A stretch of 44,125 nucleotides of DNA from Methanocorpusculum sp. MCE (lineage in GTDB: Archaea > Halobacteriota > Methanomicrobia > Methanomicrobiales > Methanocorpusculaceae), in contig NIZU01000105.1 of NCBI GenBank assembly GCA_003315675.1, forward strand, positions 1 through 44,125, read 5' to 3'. Below, one piece after another: positions 7,810 through 16,653 of this stretch (position 1 is the first letter of the stretch; each line of letters starts with the position of its first letter). A program made the translations under genes and the position numbers. Below the pieces are notes generated by a model. It was not told the DNA's origin. It was given only the letters and a program-made list of their open reading frames with translations, and made no database searches.

Positions 7810-8906
7810 ATGGATTCTCAGGGATCAGTCCCGAAGATAAAGAACGTCTTGCCTTGACCGGAATCCACACGGATTCCATGGAAGGACTTGCAGGGAGTTT
7901 CCTCCTCGTCAACGACCATAACCTTCACGCAGGTTCCCAGACGGAAGGCGTTGAAGTACTTATGATCGAAAAAGCGCTCGAAAAATACGAGTGGCTCAAG
8001 GAATACTGCTGGAAGGTCGTCCCGGCAGACAAAGATCAGTACACGAAGTACGTTTCTGAACACCCTCAAAGAGGATATGTCATCATCGCCCACAAAGGAG
8101 CGAAAACCACTTTTCCCCTTCAGAGCTGTATGTTTATGCAGGGTGATACGATTCAGACCGTCCACAATATCGTCATTGCTGAAGATGGGTCCGAAGTTCA
8201 TCTGATCGCCGGATGTGCAAGCTCTCTGAAAACAAAAGAAGGGGCACACTACGGGATCAATGAGATATATGTCGGGAAAAATGCCAAAGTTACCTCGACG
8301 ATGATCCATACCTGGGGCGAAGAGATCGAAGTTTTCCCGCGTACGGCGACCATTGTCGAAGAGGGGGGAACATTCATTTCTAATTATGTCTGTATGCGCC
8401 CGACGAAAATGGTACAGATGTATCCAACCGCTTATCTCAAAGGCAAGGGGGCGGTCGCCCGTTTTTCGAGCGTGATCGTCGCCGGAACCGGATCACACAT
8501 TGATGCCGGATCGAGAGCCGTTCTTCAGGCGCCGAATACCAGTGCCGAACTGATCACCCGCGCCATTACAAACGGTGGAACGATCATATCCAGAGGAGCT
8601 ATCATTGCCGAAGTCCCGCAGACGAAAGGACATATCGAATGCCGCGGACTGATCCTAAAAGACGGCGTTATGCACGCGATCCCTGAGATCGACGGACGCG
8701 TCGTCGACATCGAACTGTCCCACGAGGCGGCTGTCGGAAAGATCGCCAGAGATGAAATAGAATATCTCATGGCACGCGGACTCTCGGAGGAGGAAGCTAC
8801 CGCCACCATCATCCGCGGATTTTTGGACGTCAGAATCGAAGGTCTGCCGGATGCCCTCCAGAAGCAGATCGAGAATGCGATCGATTCGGCTGACCACGGA
8901 TTTTAG
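7797..8906 (+). CDS. sufB: Fe-S cluster assembly scaffold SufB/SufD family
   Basis: 369-aa SufB/D-type protein, shorter than bacterial SufB (about 480 aa) as is usual for archaeal SufB. It should form a beta-helix core, with SHEAAVGKIARDEIEYLMARG at the C-terminal helical region that contacts SufC. Family segments such as GAVARFSSVIVAGTGSHIDAG and KGHIECRGLILKDG are clear. Methanogens commonly have this minimal SufBC pair without SufD, SufS or SufE. It overlaps sufC and ends directly at the ATG of the next gene, so it is part of a four-gene unit. Confidence 0.92.
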   Translation: MPEMNGFSGISPEDKERLALTGIHTDSMEGLAGSFLLVNDHNLHAGSQTEGVEVLMIEKALEKYEWLKEYCWKVVPADKDQYTKYVSEHPQRGYVIIAHKGAKTTFPLQSCMFMQGDTIQTVHNIVIAEDGSEVHLIAGCASSLKTKEGAHYGINEIYVGKNAKVTSTMIHTWGEEIEVFPRTATIVEEGGTFISNYVCMRPTKMVQMYPTAYLKGKGAVARFSSVIVAGTGSHIDAGSRAVLQAPNTSAELITRAITNGGTIISRGAIIAEVPQTKGHIECRGLILKDGVMHAIPEIDGRVVDIELSHEAAVGKIARDEIEYLMARGLSEEEATATIIRGFLDVRIEGLPDALQKQIENAIDSADHGF

Positions 8907-9437
8907 ATGAAGGTCCATGATGTGAGTGTCGGTCTGCATCCCGGGATGTATGTCTATCCCGGGGATCCTGAATTTTCTTTGATCAGGATGAAAACGGGAG
9001 ATGCCTTCATCTCATCTCTGTCCCTTGGCACGCACACCGGGACCCACATCGATGCCCCCGCGCATTATTTCGAAAATGGAATTCCTGTCGACAAACTGGC
9101 ATTGGAAAACCTGATTACGTCTGCCGAGGTTGTAACCCCGCCTCTAATGCCGACAAGAAACTGCACGGCGGTTCTTTTCAAAAATGCCGCTCCATTATCT
9201 TTGGAGACGGCAAAACAACTCCTGCTGGCTGACATCAAAACGGTTGGCTGCGATACCCCCTCCATAGGAGATGATGATGTTCATCGTTTTTTACTGGAAA
9301 ACGGCATCATCATCATCGAAATGCTGGATCTTTCGAATATTCTGGATGGGGTGTATCGGATGATTGCCCTGCCGCTGAAAATTGAGGGGGCGGATGCCTC
9401 ACCTGCAAGAGTTGTATTAGTTGAGGATAGAGTATGA
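8907..9437 (+). CDS. Cyclase-family (kynurenine formamidase-like) metal hydrolase
   Basis: 176-aa member of the cyclase family (PF04199), which includes metal-dependent arylformamidases. The family signature HTGTHIDAPAH is at residues 43-53 and supplies His/Asp metal ligands. The N-terminal VHDVSVGLHPGMYVYPGDP is typical. The ATG immediately follows the sufB stop, and its TGA overlaps the next ATG. Since tryptophan catabolism is unlikely here, the substrate is unknown; steady linkage to suf genes would point to a role linked to sulfur or Fe-S metabolism, but that is a guess. Confidence 0.85.
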   Translation: MKVHDVSVGLHPGMYVYPGDPEFSLIRMKTGDAFISSLSLGTHTGTHIDAPAHYFENGIPVDKLALENLITSAEVVTPPLMPTRNCTAVLFKNAAPLSLETAKQLLLADIKTVGCDTPSIGDDDVHRFLLENGIIIIEMLDLSNILDGVYRMIALPLKIEGADASPARVVLVEDRV

Positions 9438-10024
9438 TACTACATGATGCTGTAAAAAAACTTCATGACGTTGCGCATGGAATGGGTACCGAAGACGGGG
9501 ACCTTGTGTATATTAGCCGGCCTGAAAACCACATCTGTCAGTTCTGTTCGGGCAGTTGTCTTCAGGTGTGTTTTGGAGGGAGGGTTGCCGAGATTTCATC
9601 TACCGAACCTTTCTGCGCAAAGATGCGCCTCGAAAATCTCTACAATGCACCCTTGAAATCTCCGAAAACAAAAGCTGCCGCGGCGGGAGCTTTGACGGCC
9701 GTTGCAGGTTTTCTGATGTTGATTCGAAAACTTGGGCCCTGCCCTACGGTAAACTTTGAGGACTGCCTTGAAGAACTGACGACGTCTCTCTCCGGAAAAA
9801 ATGTTTACATTCTTGGCCGCGACATTCCGGGGATAAATCAGGCCTTACTTCTGGAAGATGCCGACGTGGTTCTCGTGACCGGCGATGCACTTTTGAACAC
9901 TGACCATCTCGGAGAAATAGATGAAGCAATCCATCTGGAAAAAGAGCTTTTATTTCTCGGTCCTTCATGTGCCGGCGTTGTCGCTCTTCTTGGAAAAAAG
10001 GCCTGGTGTCCCTATGGGACCTAA
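9434..10024 (+). CDS. Cys-rich protein with DUF364-like Rossmann domain
   Basis: 196 aa. Residues 35-46 read CQFCSGSCLQVC, giving Cys35, Cys38, Cys42 and Cys46, spaced like an Fe-S or metal site. Further Cys lie near 62 and 103. The C-terminal half (KNVYILGRDIP, ADVVLVTGDALLNTD, LFLGPSCAGVVALLG) resembles the putative heavy-metal-chelation domain DUF364, in which a TG...N and GPS pattern recurs. Its ATG overlaps the upstream stop (ATGA), making it the last gene of the suf operon. It could handle iron or an intermediate in cluster assembly. The family assignment is tentative. Confidence 0.6.
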   Translation: MILHDAVKKLHDVAHGMGTEDGDLVYISRPENHICQFCSGSCLQVCFGGRVAEISSTEPFCAKMRLENLYNAPLKSPKTKAAAAGALTAVAGFLMLIRKLGPCPTVNFEDCLEELTTSLSGKNVYILGRDIPGINQALLLEDADVVLVTGDALLNTDHLGEIDEAIHLEKELLFLGPSCAGVVALLGKKAWCPYGT

Positions 10025-10060
10025 TAATTTAACTCCATTCAACACATAAAATAATTCACT

Positions 10061-11323
10061 ATGCTTTTTGGTTCGTCCGGTATCAGACAATTGTTTGATC
10101 AGCGCCTACTATCTCTAGCACCTATTGTCGGGGCGGCGGTTGCAAAACATGCAAAACATGTCGTTCTTGGAACAGATTCACGAACCAGCAGGGATGTTCT
10201 CGCGCACGCCGTGATCTCGGGACTGATCAGCGGCGGAGCAGACGTTGTCTACGGAGGAATCTGTCCCACGCCGACCGTTGCCTTCGGTGCCGGGTTTGCC
10301 GATGCGGGAGTTATGATCACGGCTTCGCATAATCCGGAACCCTATAACGGTATCAAACTTTTCCGGTCCGACGGCTCATCCTACACCCTCGCTCAGCAAA
10401 AAGAGATCGAAGAGGAAATAGACCATCCATTCTGGAGCTCATGGAACGAGCAGGGTTCCGTTACGGATGCCGATCTTATTACGCCGCATAAAGAAGCGAT
10501 CCTTGCCTCGGTCTGCATTCCAGAAGACCTCACCATAATCGTAGACTGCGGCAACGGAGCCGGCGGGCAAATCACGCCGAAACTCTTTGAAGAGTCAGGT
10601 GCGACAGTTATTCCGGTAAACTGCGATCCTTCTGGAAAGTTTGCCCGGCCGTCTGAACCGCTGGAAAAAAATCTTCTGCACATCCCGAAACTGATGAAGA
10701 AAATCAATGCCGGCTGTGCAGTCGTGAACGACGGGGATGCTGACCGGATGATGGCGTTTGACAATCTGGGGCGGTATATCGACGGGGACCATCTTCTTAT
10801 GCTTTTTGCAAAATATCTGGATGCAAAACAGGTTGTGACTACAGTTGATGCATCCATGGCGATCGAAGAGATCGCCGAGGTCAGAAGAACGCCGGTTGGG
10901 GATAGTTTTGTTTCCGAGGAACTTATCTCATGGGGGACATTCGGCGGCGAGCCGTCGGGAAGCTGGATCTTCCCGAAACATTCTCTTTGCCCCGACGGAC
11001 CCTACGCGGCGGCACTTTTTGCCGAAATATCGGGCGAATGGAATGTTGCCGAGGAACTGGATGCCATGCCGAGATATACCATTCTCCGCGATTCTTTGGA
11101 GACAAAGAATGCAAAAGACATCCTTTCCGGACTCGGCGCCGAAAACCCAACGGATGGTATTAGAATATCCGAAGAAGAAAACGGCTGGTGCCTCATTCGT
11201 GCAAGCGGAACCGAGCCGAAGATCCGCTGTACAGCTGAAGGAAGAACAAAAGACGATGCAAAACGGATGCTGGAATCAGGTATGAACAAAATCCGTGATG
11301 CAATTCATCAGATCAGGGAGTAA
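10061..11323 (+). CDS. glmM: Phosphoglucosamine mutase GlmM (phosphohexomutase)
   Basis: 420-aa alpha-D-phosphohexomutase interconverting GlcN-6-P and GlcN-1-P. The phospho-Ser loop TASHNP is at residues 87-92 (Ser89), the metal loop DGDADR at 224-229, the sugar-binding loop GGEPSG at 295-300, and the phosphate-binding loop RASGTEPK at 380-387. GEPSG is typical of glucosamine or mannose-type enzymes. Phosphomannomutase or dual activity is possible from sequence alone, but the neighbours glmU and glmS favour GlmM. It opens the operon, after a 36-bp gap from the suf unit; that gap is AT-rich with no obvious ribosome binding site. Confidence 0.88.
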   Translation: MLFGSSGIRQLFDQRLLSLAPIVGAAVAKHAKHVVLGTDSRTSRDVLAHAVISGLISGGADVVYGGICPTPTVAFGAGFADAGVMITASHNPEPYNGIKLFRSDGSSYTLAQQKEIEEEIDHPFWSSWNEQGSVTDADLITPHKEAILASVCIPEDLTIIVDCGNGAGGQITPKLFEESGATVIPVNCDPSGKFARPSEPLEKNLLHIPKLMKKINAGCAVVNDGDADRMMAFDNLGRYIDGDHLLMLFAKYLDAKQVVTTVDASMAIEEIAEVRRTPVGDSFVSEELISWGTFGGEPSGSWIFPKHSLCPDGPYAAALFAEISGEWNVAEELDAMPRYTILRDSLETKNAKDILSGLGAENPTDGIRISEEENGWCLIRASGTEPKIRCTAEGRTKDDAKRMLESGMNKIRDAIHQIRE

Positions 11324-11326
11324 TAT

Positions 11327-12526
11327 ATGCAGTGTGTAATTCTTGCAGCAGGTGAAGGATCGCGTATGCGGCCCCTCACGACGTCCCGGCCGAAGGTAAT
11401 GCTGCCTTTAGCGGGAAAGCCGATGCTTGAACATCTCATCGGAAATGTGAGGGATGCCGGCATTACGGAGATTCTTCTCGTAGTAGGATATCATGAAGAA
11501 GCGATCCGTACATGGTTTGACGACGGTTCAAAATTCGGCGTATCGATCCAGTATGTTGTTCAAAGGAGACAGATGGGGACGGCGGATGCCCTGAAAACCG
11601 TCGAGCCGTTCATTCATGATACATTTCTCATGCTGAACGGGGATATGATCCTTGAAAGATCCGATCTGACAAATATTCTCGGTCTTCCAAGTCCGGTCAT
11701 GGCCACCTCGACGACAACACACACGGAAAGCTTCGGCGTGGTGACCGTGGCAAATGACAGAATCACCTCGCTGGAAGAAAAATCGCTTCACCCTAAATCA
11801 AACATAATCAATGCGGGGGCATATCTCTTCGATTCTGAAATATTTGCCATCCTAAAAAAACTTTCACTGTCGACCCGTGGGGAGTATGAACTGACCGATG
11901 CTTTGACTGATTATATCGGTGAAGGAAAACTTACCGCGTATCCCTTGTCCGTCTGGATGGATGTGGGTTATCCCTGGGATATGCTGACGGCAAACGAATA
12001 TCTTCTGGAGACCATTTCAAGCGAATTAAACGGAACGATTGAAGAAAACGTGATCGTAAAAGGTCAGCTGATTCTTGGAAAAGGATCCGTCATCAAATCC
12101 GGGACATACATCGAAGGTCCCTGTATTATCGGCGAAAACACCGTCGTCGGTCCGAATGCTTATCTTCGGCCCGGAACGACGGTTGGAAACAACTGTCACA
12201 TAGGCCATGCCGTCGAGATCAAAAACTCCATCATTTTTGATGATACAAAGATCCCGCATTACAATTATATCGGCGACAGCGTGATTGGAAGCAGATGTAA
12301 CTTCGGGGCCGGCACAAAAATCGCAAATCTTCGTCACGATCATGGACCGGTAAAGGTAGGCGGAAGATCAACCGGCAGAAAGAAATTCGGAGCAGTCATC
12401 GGGGATGATGTGCTGTTTGGGATCAACTGTTCCGTAAACACCGGGTCTTCGATCGGCAGCGGGACGAGAGTTGCTCCTCATACACTCGTCACAGGGACGA
12501 TCGAAGACAAAACGGTGGTGAAGTAA
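11327..12526 (+). CDS. glmU: Bifunctional GlmU-like sugar-1-P nucleotidyltransferase/acetyltransferase
   Basis: 399 aa. The N-terminal nucleotidyltransferase carries LAAGEGSRMRPLT and RPKVMLPLAGKPM (residues 6-33), and the catalytic Asp lies in LNGDMIL. The C-terminal left-handed beta-helix has hexapeptide repeats from about residue 240 and ends with the acetyltransferase-like region NYIGDSVIGSRCNFGAGT. By family (Sulfolobus ST0452 type) it would acetylate GlcN-1-P and make UDP-GlcNAc. It starts 3 bp after glmM and ends 1 bp before its paralogue. Of the two tandem paralogues it has the fuller acetyltransferase domain. Confidence 0.85.
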   Translation: MQCVILAAGEGSRMRPLTTSRPKVMLPLAGKPMLEHLIGNVRDAGITEILLVVGYHEEAIRTWFDDGSKFGVSIQYVVQRRQMGTADALKTVEPFIHDTFLMLNGDMILERSDLTNILGLPSPVMATSTTTHTESFGVVTVANDRITSLEEKSLHPKSNIINAGAYLFDSEIFAILKKLSLSTRGEYELTDALTDYIGEGKLTAYPLSVWMDVGYPWDMLTANEYLLETISSELNGTIEENVIVKGQLILGKGSVIKSGTYIEGPCIIGENTVVGPNAYLRPGTTVGNNCHIGHAVEIKNSIIFDDTKIPHYNYIGDSVIGSRCNFGAGTKIANLRHDHGPVKVGGRSTGRKKFGAVIGDDVLFGINCSVNTGSSIGSGTRVAPHTLVTGTIEDKTVVK

Positions 12527-12527
12527 G

Positions 12528-13652
12528 ATGACACATATTCAGGCAGTGATCCTTGCTGCTGGTGAAGGAACCAGACTTCGTCCCCTGACGAAAAACCGCC
12601 CGAAGGTCATGCTCCCGGTGGCAAACCGCCCTATTCTCGAGCATGTATTAAACTCGGTCGTTGCGGCAGGTATCCGTGACATCACAGTGGTCGTCGGTTA
12701 CAGAAAAGAACAGGTAATGACGTTCCTGAACACCTATCCAATTCCTGTGAATGTGGTTGTACAGGAAAAGCAGCTGGGAACAGCGCATGCCCTTTCCATG
12801 GCAAAGGAGTATGTGCATACAAAGACCCTCGTCCTTGCCGGAGACAACTACATCGATCCCGAGTCGCTGCGGTCCATACTGGACAAGGATAATGCCCTGC
12901 TGGTTGCACGCCACGTCTCGCCTTCGAACTTCGGTGTAATCTTTGGAGACGACGGGAATCTTACACGTATCGTAGAGAAACCGGCAGATGTTCCGCCCGG
13001 AGCCTTGGTAAGCTGCGGTGTGTATATCTTTACGCAGGAGTTCATTCAAAAAATACGTGAACAAACGATTCCCGAATCCCTGCAGAACCGAATAAAGGAA
13101 GGGATGCAGTTTTCCATCGTTGCGGCAAGCGACTGGCAGGATGCGGTCTCTCCAAAAGATCTGCTATCAGTAAATAAACACCTGCTCACGCAGGTGGTGG
13201 ACTCAGTTTCGGGTACTATCGATAAATGCGTCACGGTGCAGGGGCATGCCGTTATCGGAAAGAAAAACAGTCTGGGTCCGGGCACCGTGATTCTCGGTCC
13301 GGTCGTTATCGGAGAGGGAGGTAAAATCGGACCGCACGTATATATCGGCCCGAACACCTGCATAGGATCACGCGTTACGATCGAACCGTTCACCTGCATT
13401 GAAAACAGTATCATCATGAACGATTGTGTGCTCGGCTCTCACTCCAGGATCGTTGATACGATCATGGGCGAGGGGTGTATCTGCCGGGATCATCTCTCGT
13501 CATTCTCTGAAAAATCCAGTTCCGTTTGCGGGGATCGTGTAACGATCGGACCGTTTACCGCCATCAAGGACGGGGTAATAGGAAACAATGTCAGCATCGA
13601 AGGCGGAAAGCTCCTCGAAAAAGAGATTCCCGATAACACTATGGTGATGTAA
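12528..13652 (+). CDS. Second GlmU-like sugar-1-P nucleotidyltransferase
   Basis: 374 aa, clearly paralogous to the preceding gene: LAAGEGTRLRPLT, RPKVMLPVANRPIL, then LAGDNYIDPE, where the usual catalytic GD is kept. The beta-helix is shorter, and the NYIGDS/CNFGAGT acetyltransferase region is replaced by a divergent Cys-containing stretch (MGEGCICRDHLSSFSEKSSS) before a final GPFTAIKDGVIG turn. It therefore probably keeps nucleotidyl transfer but not acetyl transfer. The preferred sugar phosphate cannot be read from the sequence. It is tightly packed in the operon (1-bp gaps on both sides). Confidence 0.8.
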   Translation: MTHIQAVILAAGEGTRLRPLTKNRPKVMLPVANRPILEHVLNSVVAAGIRDITVVVGYRKEQVMTFLNTYPIPVNVVVQEKQLGTAHALSMAKEYVHTKTLVLAGDNYIDPESLRSILDKDNALLVARHVSPSNFGVIFGDDGNLTRIVEKPADVPPGALVSCGVYIFTQEFIQKIREQTIPESLQNRIKEGMQFSIVAASDWQDAVSPKDLLSVNKHLLTQVVDSVSGTIDKCVTVQGHAVIGKKNSLGPGTVILGPVVIGEGGKIGPHVYIGPNTCIGSRVTIEPFTCIENSIIMNDCVLGSHSRIVDTIMGEGCICRDHLSSFSEKSSSVCGDRVTIGPFTAIKDGVIGNNVSIEGGKLLEKEIPDNTMVM

Positions 13653-13653
13653 A

Positions 13654-15396
13654 ATGTGCGGGATTGTCGGCTATATCGGGTATCATGAAGCAGCTCCTAT
13701 ATGCATGAAAGGCCTTCTTTCGTTAGAATACCGGGGATATGACTCGTTTGGGATAGCTACTCTCGCTCCTGAACTTTCCGTCTACAAACATCTTGGAAAA
13801 ATCTCGGACGCCAAAACATCCGCCAGTCATCTGACGGGAACAATCGGCATAGGGCACACGCGCTGGGCCACTCACGGCGTTCCAAGCGAGATAAATGCGC
13901 ACCCTCACCTTGATGAAGCAAAAAAGATCGCGGTGGTTCATAACGGGATTATTGAAAATTATGCAGAACTGAAACGGGGGCTGGATGAACGGGGGGTTGT
14001 TTTTACATCCCAGACGGACACGGAAGTCATTCCCCATATGATTGCCGAAAAGTATTCGGGGAACCTTTTCGAGGCGGTATCAAACATCATTCCGCTTCTT
14101 GAAGGATCGTATGCTCTGCTGATACTTGTTGAAGGTGAAGAGAAGATCGTGGCAGTCAGAAAAGGAAGTCCTCTGGTTCTTGGAATCGGCGATCAGGAAT
14201 TTTTTTTGGGGTCAGACGCGCTCCCTCTTCTGGATTATACACGTAATGCGGTGTATTTCGAGGACGGCGATATCGCTGAAATCGGCAGAGGCGAATATAC
14301 AATCCATAATGCGGGAGTTCCAGTGTCGCGCAGGATCACCGAAATCGAATGGAGCGGCGATGAGGTCAGAAAAGGAGGGTTCCGGCATTTTATGCTCAAG
14401 GAGATTTATGAACAGCCGGATGCTTTTGCGAACACGCTCTCCTCAGTCAAACGGTGTTATGAGATAGTTGATTCAATCAAGAAGGCCCGCTCTATAACGG
14501 TTGTTGCCTGCGGGACCTCCGCAAACGCATCTCTGGTCTTATCCTATCTTATGGAGAGTGTCTGTCATATCCCGACACGCGTCGTGCTTGGATCAGAGTT
14601 CAAGTACTTCCCGACGCCCGGTACTGATCTGGTGATCGGGGTTTCACAGTCCGGCGAGACGGCAGACACGATAGAGGCGCTGAAACTTGCAAAAAGTCTC
14701 GGGGCACAGACAATCGCAGTAACAAATGTCCTTGGAAGCTCCATTACACGCGTGGCTTCATCCGTTCTCTACACGAGAGCGGGGCCCGAAATAAGTGTTG
14801 CAGCAACGAAGTCGTTCATATCTCAGGTTGCTGCATTTATGCAGATCGTAAATCTCCTCACGGACCATTCTCTTGAGGCTGAGTTAGCTGAAGTTCGCCG
14901 GTATATTCCGGAGGTCTTCACCATTGATCTTTCAAAAGCAGTCGACGTATTCAAAGAGGCCACGACTTTGCTGTATATCGGGAGAGGGCTGTTCTATCCC
15001 GCAGCATTGGAGGGGGCATTAAAGATGAAAGAGATCTCCTATATCCATGCAGAAGGATATGCTGCCGGAGAACTGAAGCACGGGCCGTTCGCACTGCTTT
15101 CTTTGGAAACGCCGGTAATCGGGCTATGCTTTTCAAGTACCGTCTATCCCGTCATGATGTCAAACCTGAAAGAGGTGAAGGCCCGCAGTGCACCCCTTAT
15201 TGTGATTGGAAAAGAACATGATGCCGATCTTGAAGAGGTGGCCGATGTCTGTATTATGCTTCCCGACGTGTCAGAATACGGCTCGGTAATTCTGTCTTCG
15301 ATCATATTACAGCTGCTCGCATATCACACAGCAGTCTCTCTTGGGAGAGATGTGGATATGCCGAGAAATCTGGCAAAAAGTGTGACGGTAGAGTGA
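13654..15396 (+). CDS. glmS: Glutamine-fructose-6-phosphate aminotransferase GlmS
   Basis: 580-aa enzyme that commits Fru-6-P to the amino-sugar pathway using Gln nitrogen. The N-terminal class II glutaminase starts MCGIVGYIG with the nucleophile Cys2 and has RGYDS and HTRWATHG. Two SIS isomerase domains follow (VVACGTSANASLV and GVSQSGETADT; LYIGRGLFYPAALEGALKMKE). The C-terminus DMPRNLAKSVTVE is the canonical tail that closes the active site. It is the last gene of the UDP-GlcNAc operon, with the start 1 bp after the preceding stop. It converges on a glycosyltransferase gene with only 2 bp between stops. No glmS ribozyme or riboswitch is possible in the 1-bp gap. Confidence 0.96.
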   Translation: MCGIVGYIGYHEAAPICMKGLLSLEYRGYDSFGIATLAPELSVYKHLGKISDAKTSASHLTGTIGIGHTRWATHGVPSEINAHPHLDEAKKIAVVHNGIIENYAELKRGLDERGVVFTSQTDTEVIPHMIAEKYSGNLFEAVSNIIPLLEGSYALLILVEGEEKIVAVRKGSPLVLGIGDQEFFLGSDALPLLDYTRNAVYFEDGDIAEIGRGEYTIHNAGVPVSRRITEIEWSGDEVRKGGFRHFMLKEIYEQPDAFANTLSSVKRCYEIVDSIKKARSITVVACGTSANASLVLSYLMESVCHIPTRVVLGSEFKYFPTPGTDLVIGVSQSGETADTIEALKLAKSLGAQTIAVTNVLGSSITRVASSVLYTRAGPEISVAATKSFISQVAAFMQIVNLLTDHSLEAELAEVRRYIPEVFTIDLSKAVDVFKEATTLLYIGRGLFYPAALEGALKMKEISYIHAEGYAAGELKHGPFALLSLETPVIGLCFSSTVYPVMMSNLKEVKARSAPLIVIGKEHDADLEEVADVCIMLPDVSEYGSVILSSIILQLLAYHTAVSLGRDVDMPRNLAKSVTVE

Positions 15397-15398
15397 GT

Positions 15399-16529
15399 TT
15401 ACTCTCCGACTTTTTTCGACGTGCTTTTCCATAGAACAGCATTATTCTTTTTTGAGTAGAGGCCGGCGAGAAGATAAAACTGATTCGTGACAAAAGCAGT
15501 CATCAGATTTCCTTTTCTGATGATGCTGAACAAGAGAAAAGCAGCAGCGAGCAGGAAAAACAGCAGAGGGACATTGAGAATCAGGCCGATCGAAAAGAAA
15601 ATTCCGCCGATCAGAAGCATCGTCGGTGTTATCACATACATCCATAGGCGGAGAGGATAAAAGATCCGACAGAAAGGGCGATCTACTTTCAGCAGATCCC
15701 GGTTGGCGAGCGTCGTCTGGATAAGACCTTTGGCTCTGCGCACTTTTTGGGTGTACTGTTTTTTGAGATTTTCAGGGAGTTCCTCATAGATTGCAGCGCG
15801 TGTTTCATAAAATGTCCGGTATCCTTTTCGTATAGCTTCATAGGCAAGATTTGCATCATCCGCCCCGCTCGTTTCATTCACCCCTCCGACAATACTTTTT
15901 CTCATGATCAAGAGACAGCCGTTGAATGCCGGCGTGGCGTCGCGAGCCGATTCCCACTCTGCCATTCGGCCGAAATAGGATCGGTAGGTTTTTTCCATTG
16001 AAGTGACACGGTATGCCCCGGGATTCGGCTGGAGATTGCCTGTTCCTGCGGCGAATCGATCATCTGCCAGAATCCTCGAAACGAGATGTTCAACACTATT
16101 ATTATCCCAGACTAAATCTGCGTCCGTTGCGACAACCAGCTCATTGGACGCAAGTCCGATTCCCGTGTTAAGTGAGGTGTTTTTCCCGGATCTCTGTTCG
16201 TTAACATGTATTTTCCAGGAAAAGTCGACATTGGTTAGTTCTCTTCGTGCGACTTCTTCGGTTTTGTCATCCGAACAATCAATAACAAGGACAACCTCCA
16301 TCAACTCATTCGGATACGTGCAGGAGGAGATACTTTGGATTTTTCTCGCGATGGTTCTTTCTTCATTGTAGGCACAGATCACAATAGAGATAGCCGGAAG
16401 AGTCTTTTGGGTGTCTGGGTCCATTTCGACGGGCTTTTTTCCGAAGGTCACGCCGAATAAATATATTATGTAGGGGATGACTGCAAGAAGTATGATTCCT
16501 GCCCCAATTAAAAGGAGATACAGAAACAT
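15399..16529 (-). CDS. Membrane-anchored family 2 glycosyltransferase
   Basis: 376 aa. A signal-anchor helix (residues 3-26) precedes a GT2 catalytic domain: SIVICAYNEE (48-57), LVIDCSDDKTEE, and the nucleotide/metal-binding TDAD (135-138). GADDANLAYEAIRKGYR near 220 holds the acceptor-side acidic residues. A Q-x-x-R-x-x-R-like segment (QKVRRAKG) is followed by two or three C-terminal membrane helices. The layout is that of processive or lipid-linked transferases. Its place between the UDP-GlcNAc operon and AglB suggests it builds the lipid-linked N-glycan or a surface polysaccharide. It is divergent from aglB and convergent with glmS. Confidence 0.85.
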   Translation of the reverse strand: MFLYLLLIGAGIILLAVIPYIIYLFGVTFGKKPVEMDPDTQKTLPAISIVICAYNEERTIARKIQSISSCTYPNELMEVVLVIDCSDDKTEEVARRELTNVDFSWKIHVNEQRSGKNTSLNTGIGLASNELVVATDADLVWDNNSVEHLVSRILADDRFAAGTGNLQPNPGAYRVTSMEKTYRSYFGRMAEWESARDATPAFNGCLLIMRKSIVGGVNETSGADDANLAYEAIRKGYRTFYETRAAIYEELPENLKKQYTQKVRRAKGLIQTTLANRDLLKVDRPFCRIFYPLRLWMYVITPTMLLIGGIFFSIGLILNVPLLFFLLAAAFLLFSIIRKGNLMTAFVTNQFYLLAGLYSKKNNAVLWKSTSKKVGE

Positions 16530-16602
16530 TGTCTATTATTCATTGCACCTCTTCCATACTTAGAAATATTGCTGATATATGATCTGCTTTACAATTATTT
16601 TA

Positions 16603-16612
16603 TCATATAAAA
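16603..16612 (+). promoter_or_regulatory. TATA box of aglB
   Basis: TCATATAAAA about 45 bp before the aglB ATG, in the 124-bp region shared with the divergent glycosyltransferase gene. The implied transcript start is near 16635, giving a leader of about 20 nt. Confidence 0.4.
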
Positions 16613-16653
16613 CGCCCAGATAATACATATCTAATATCTACCCGTGATAGACT

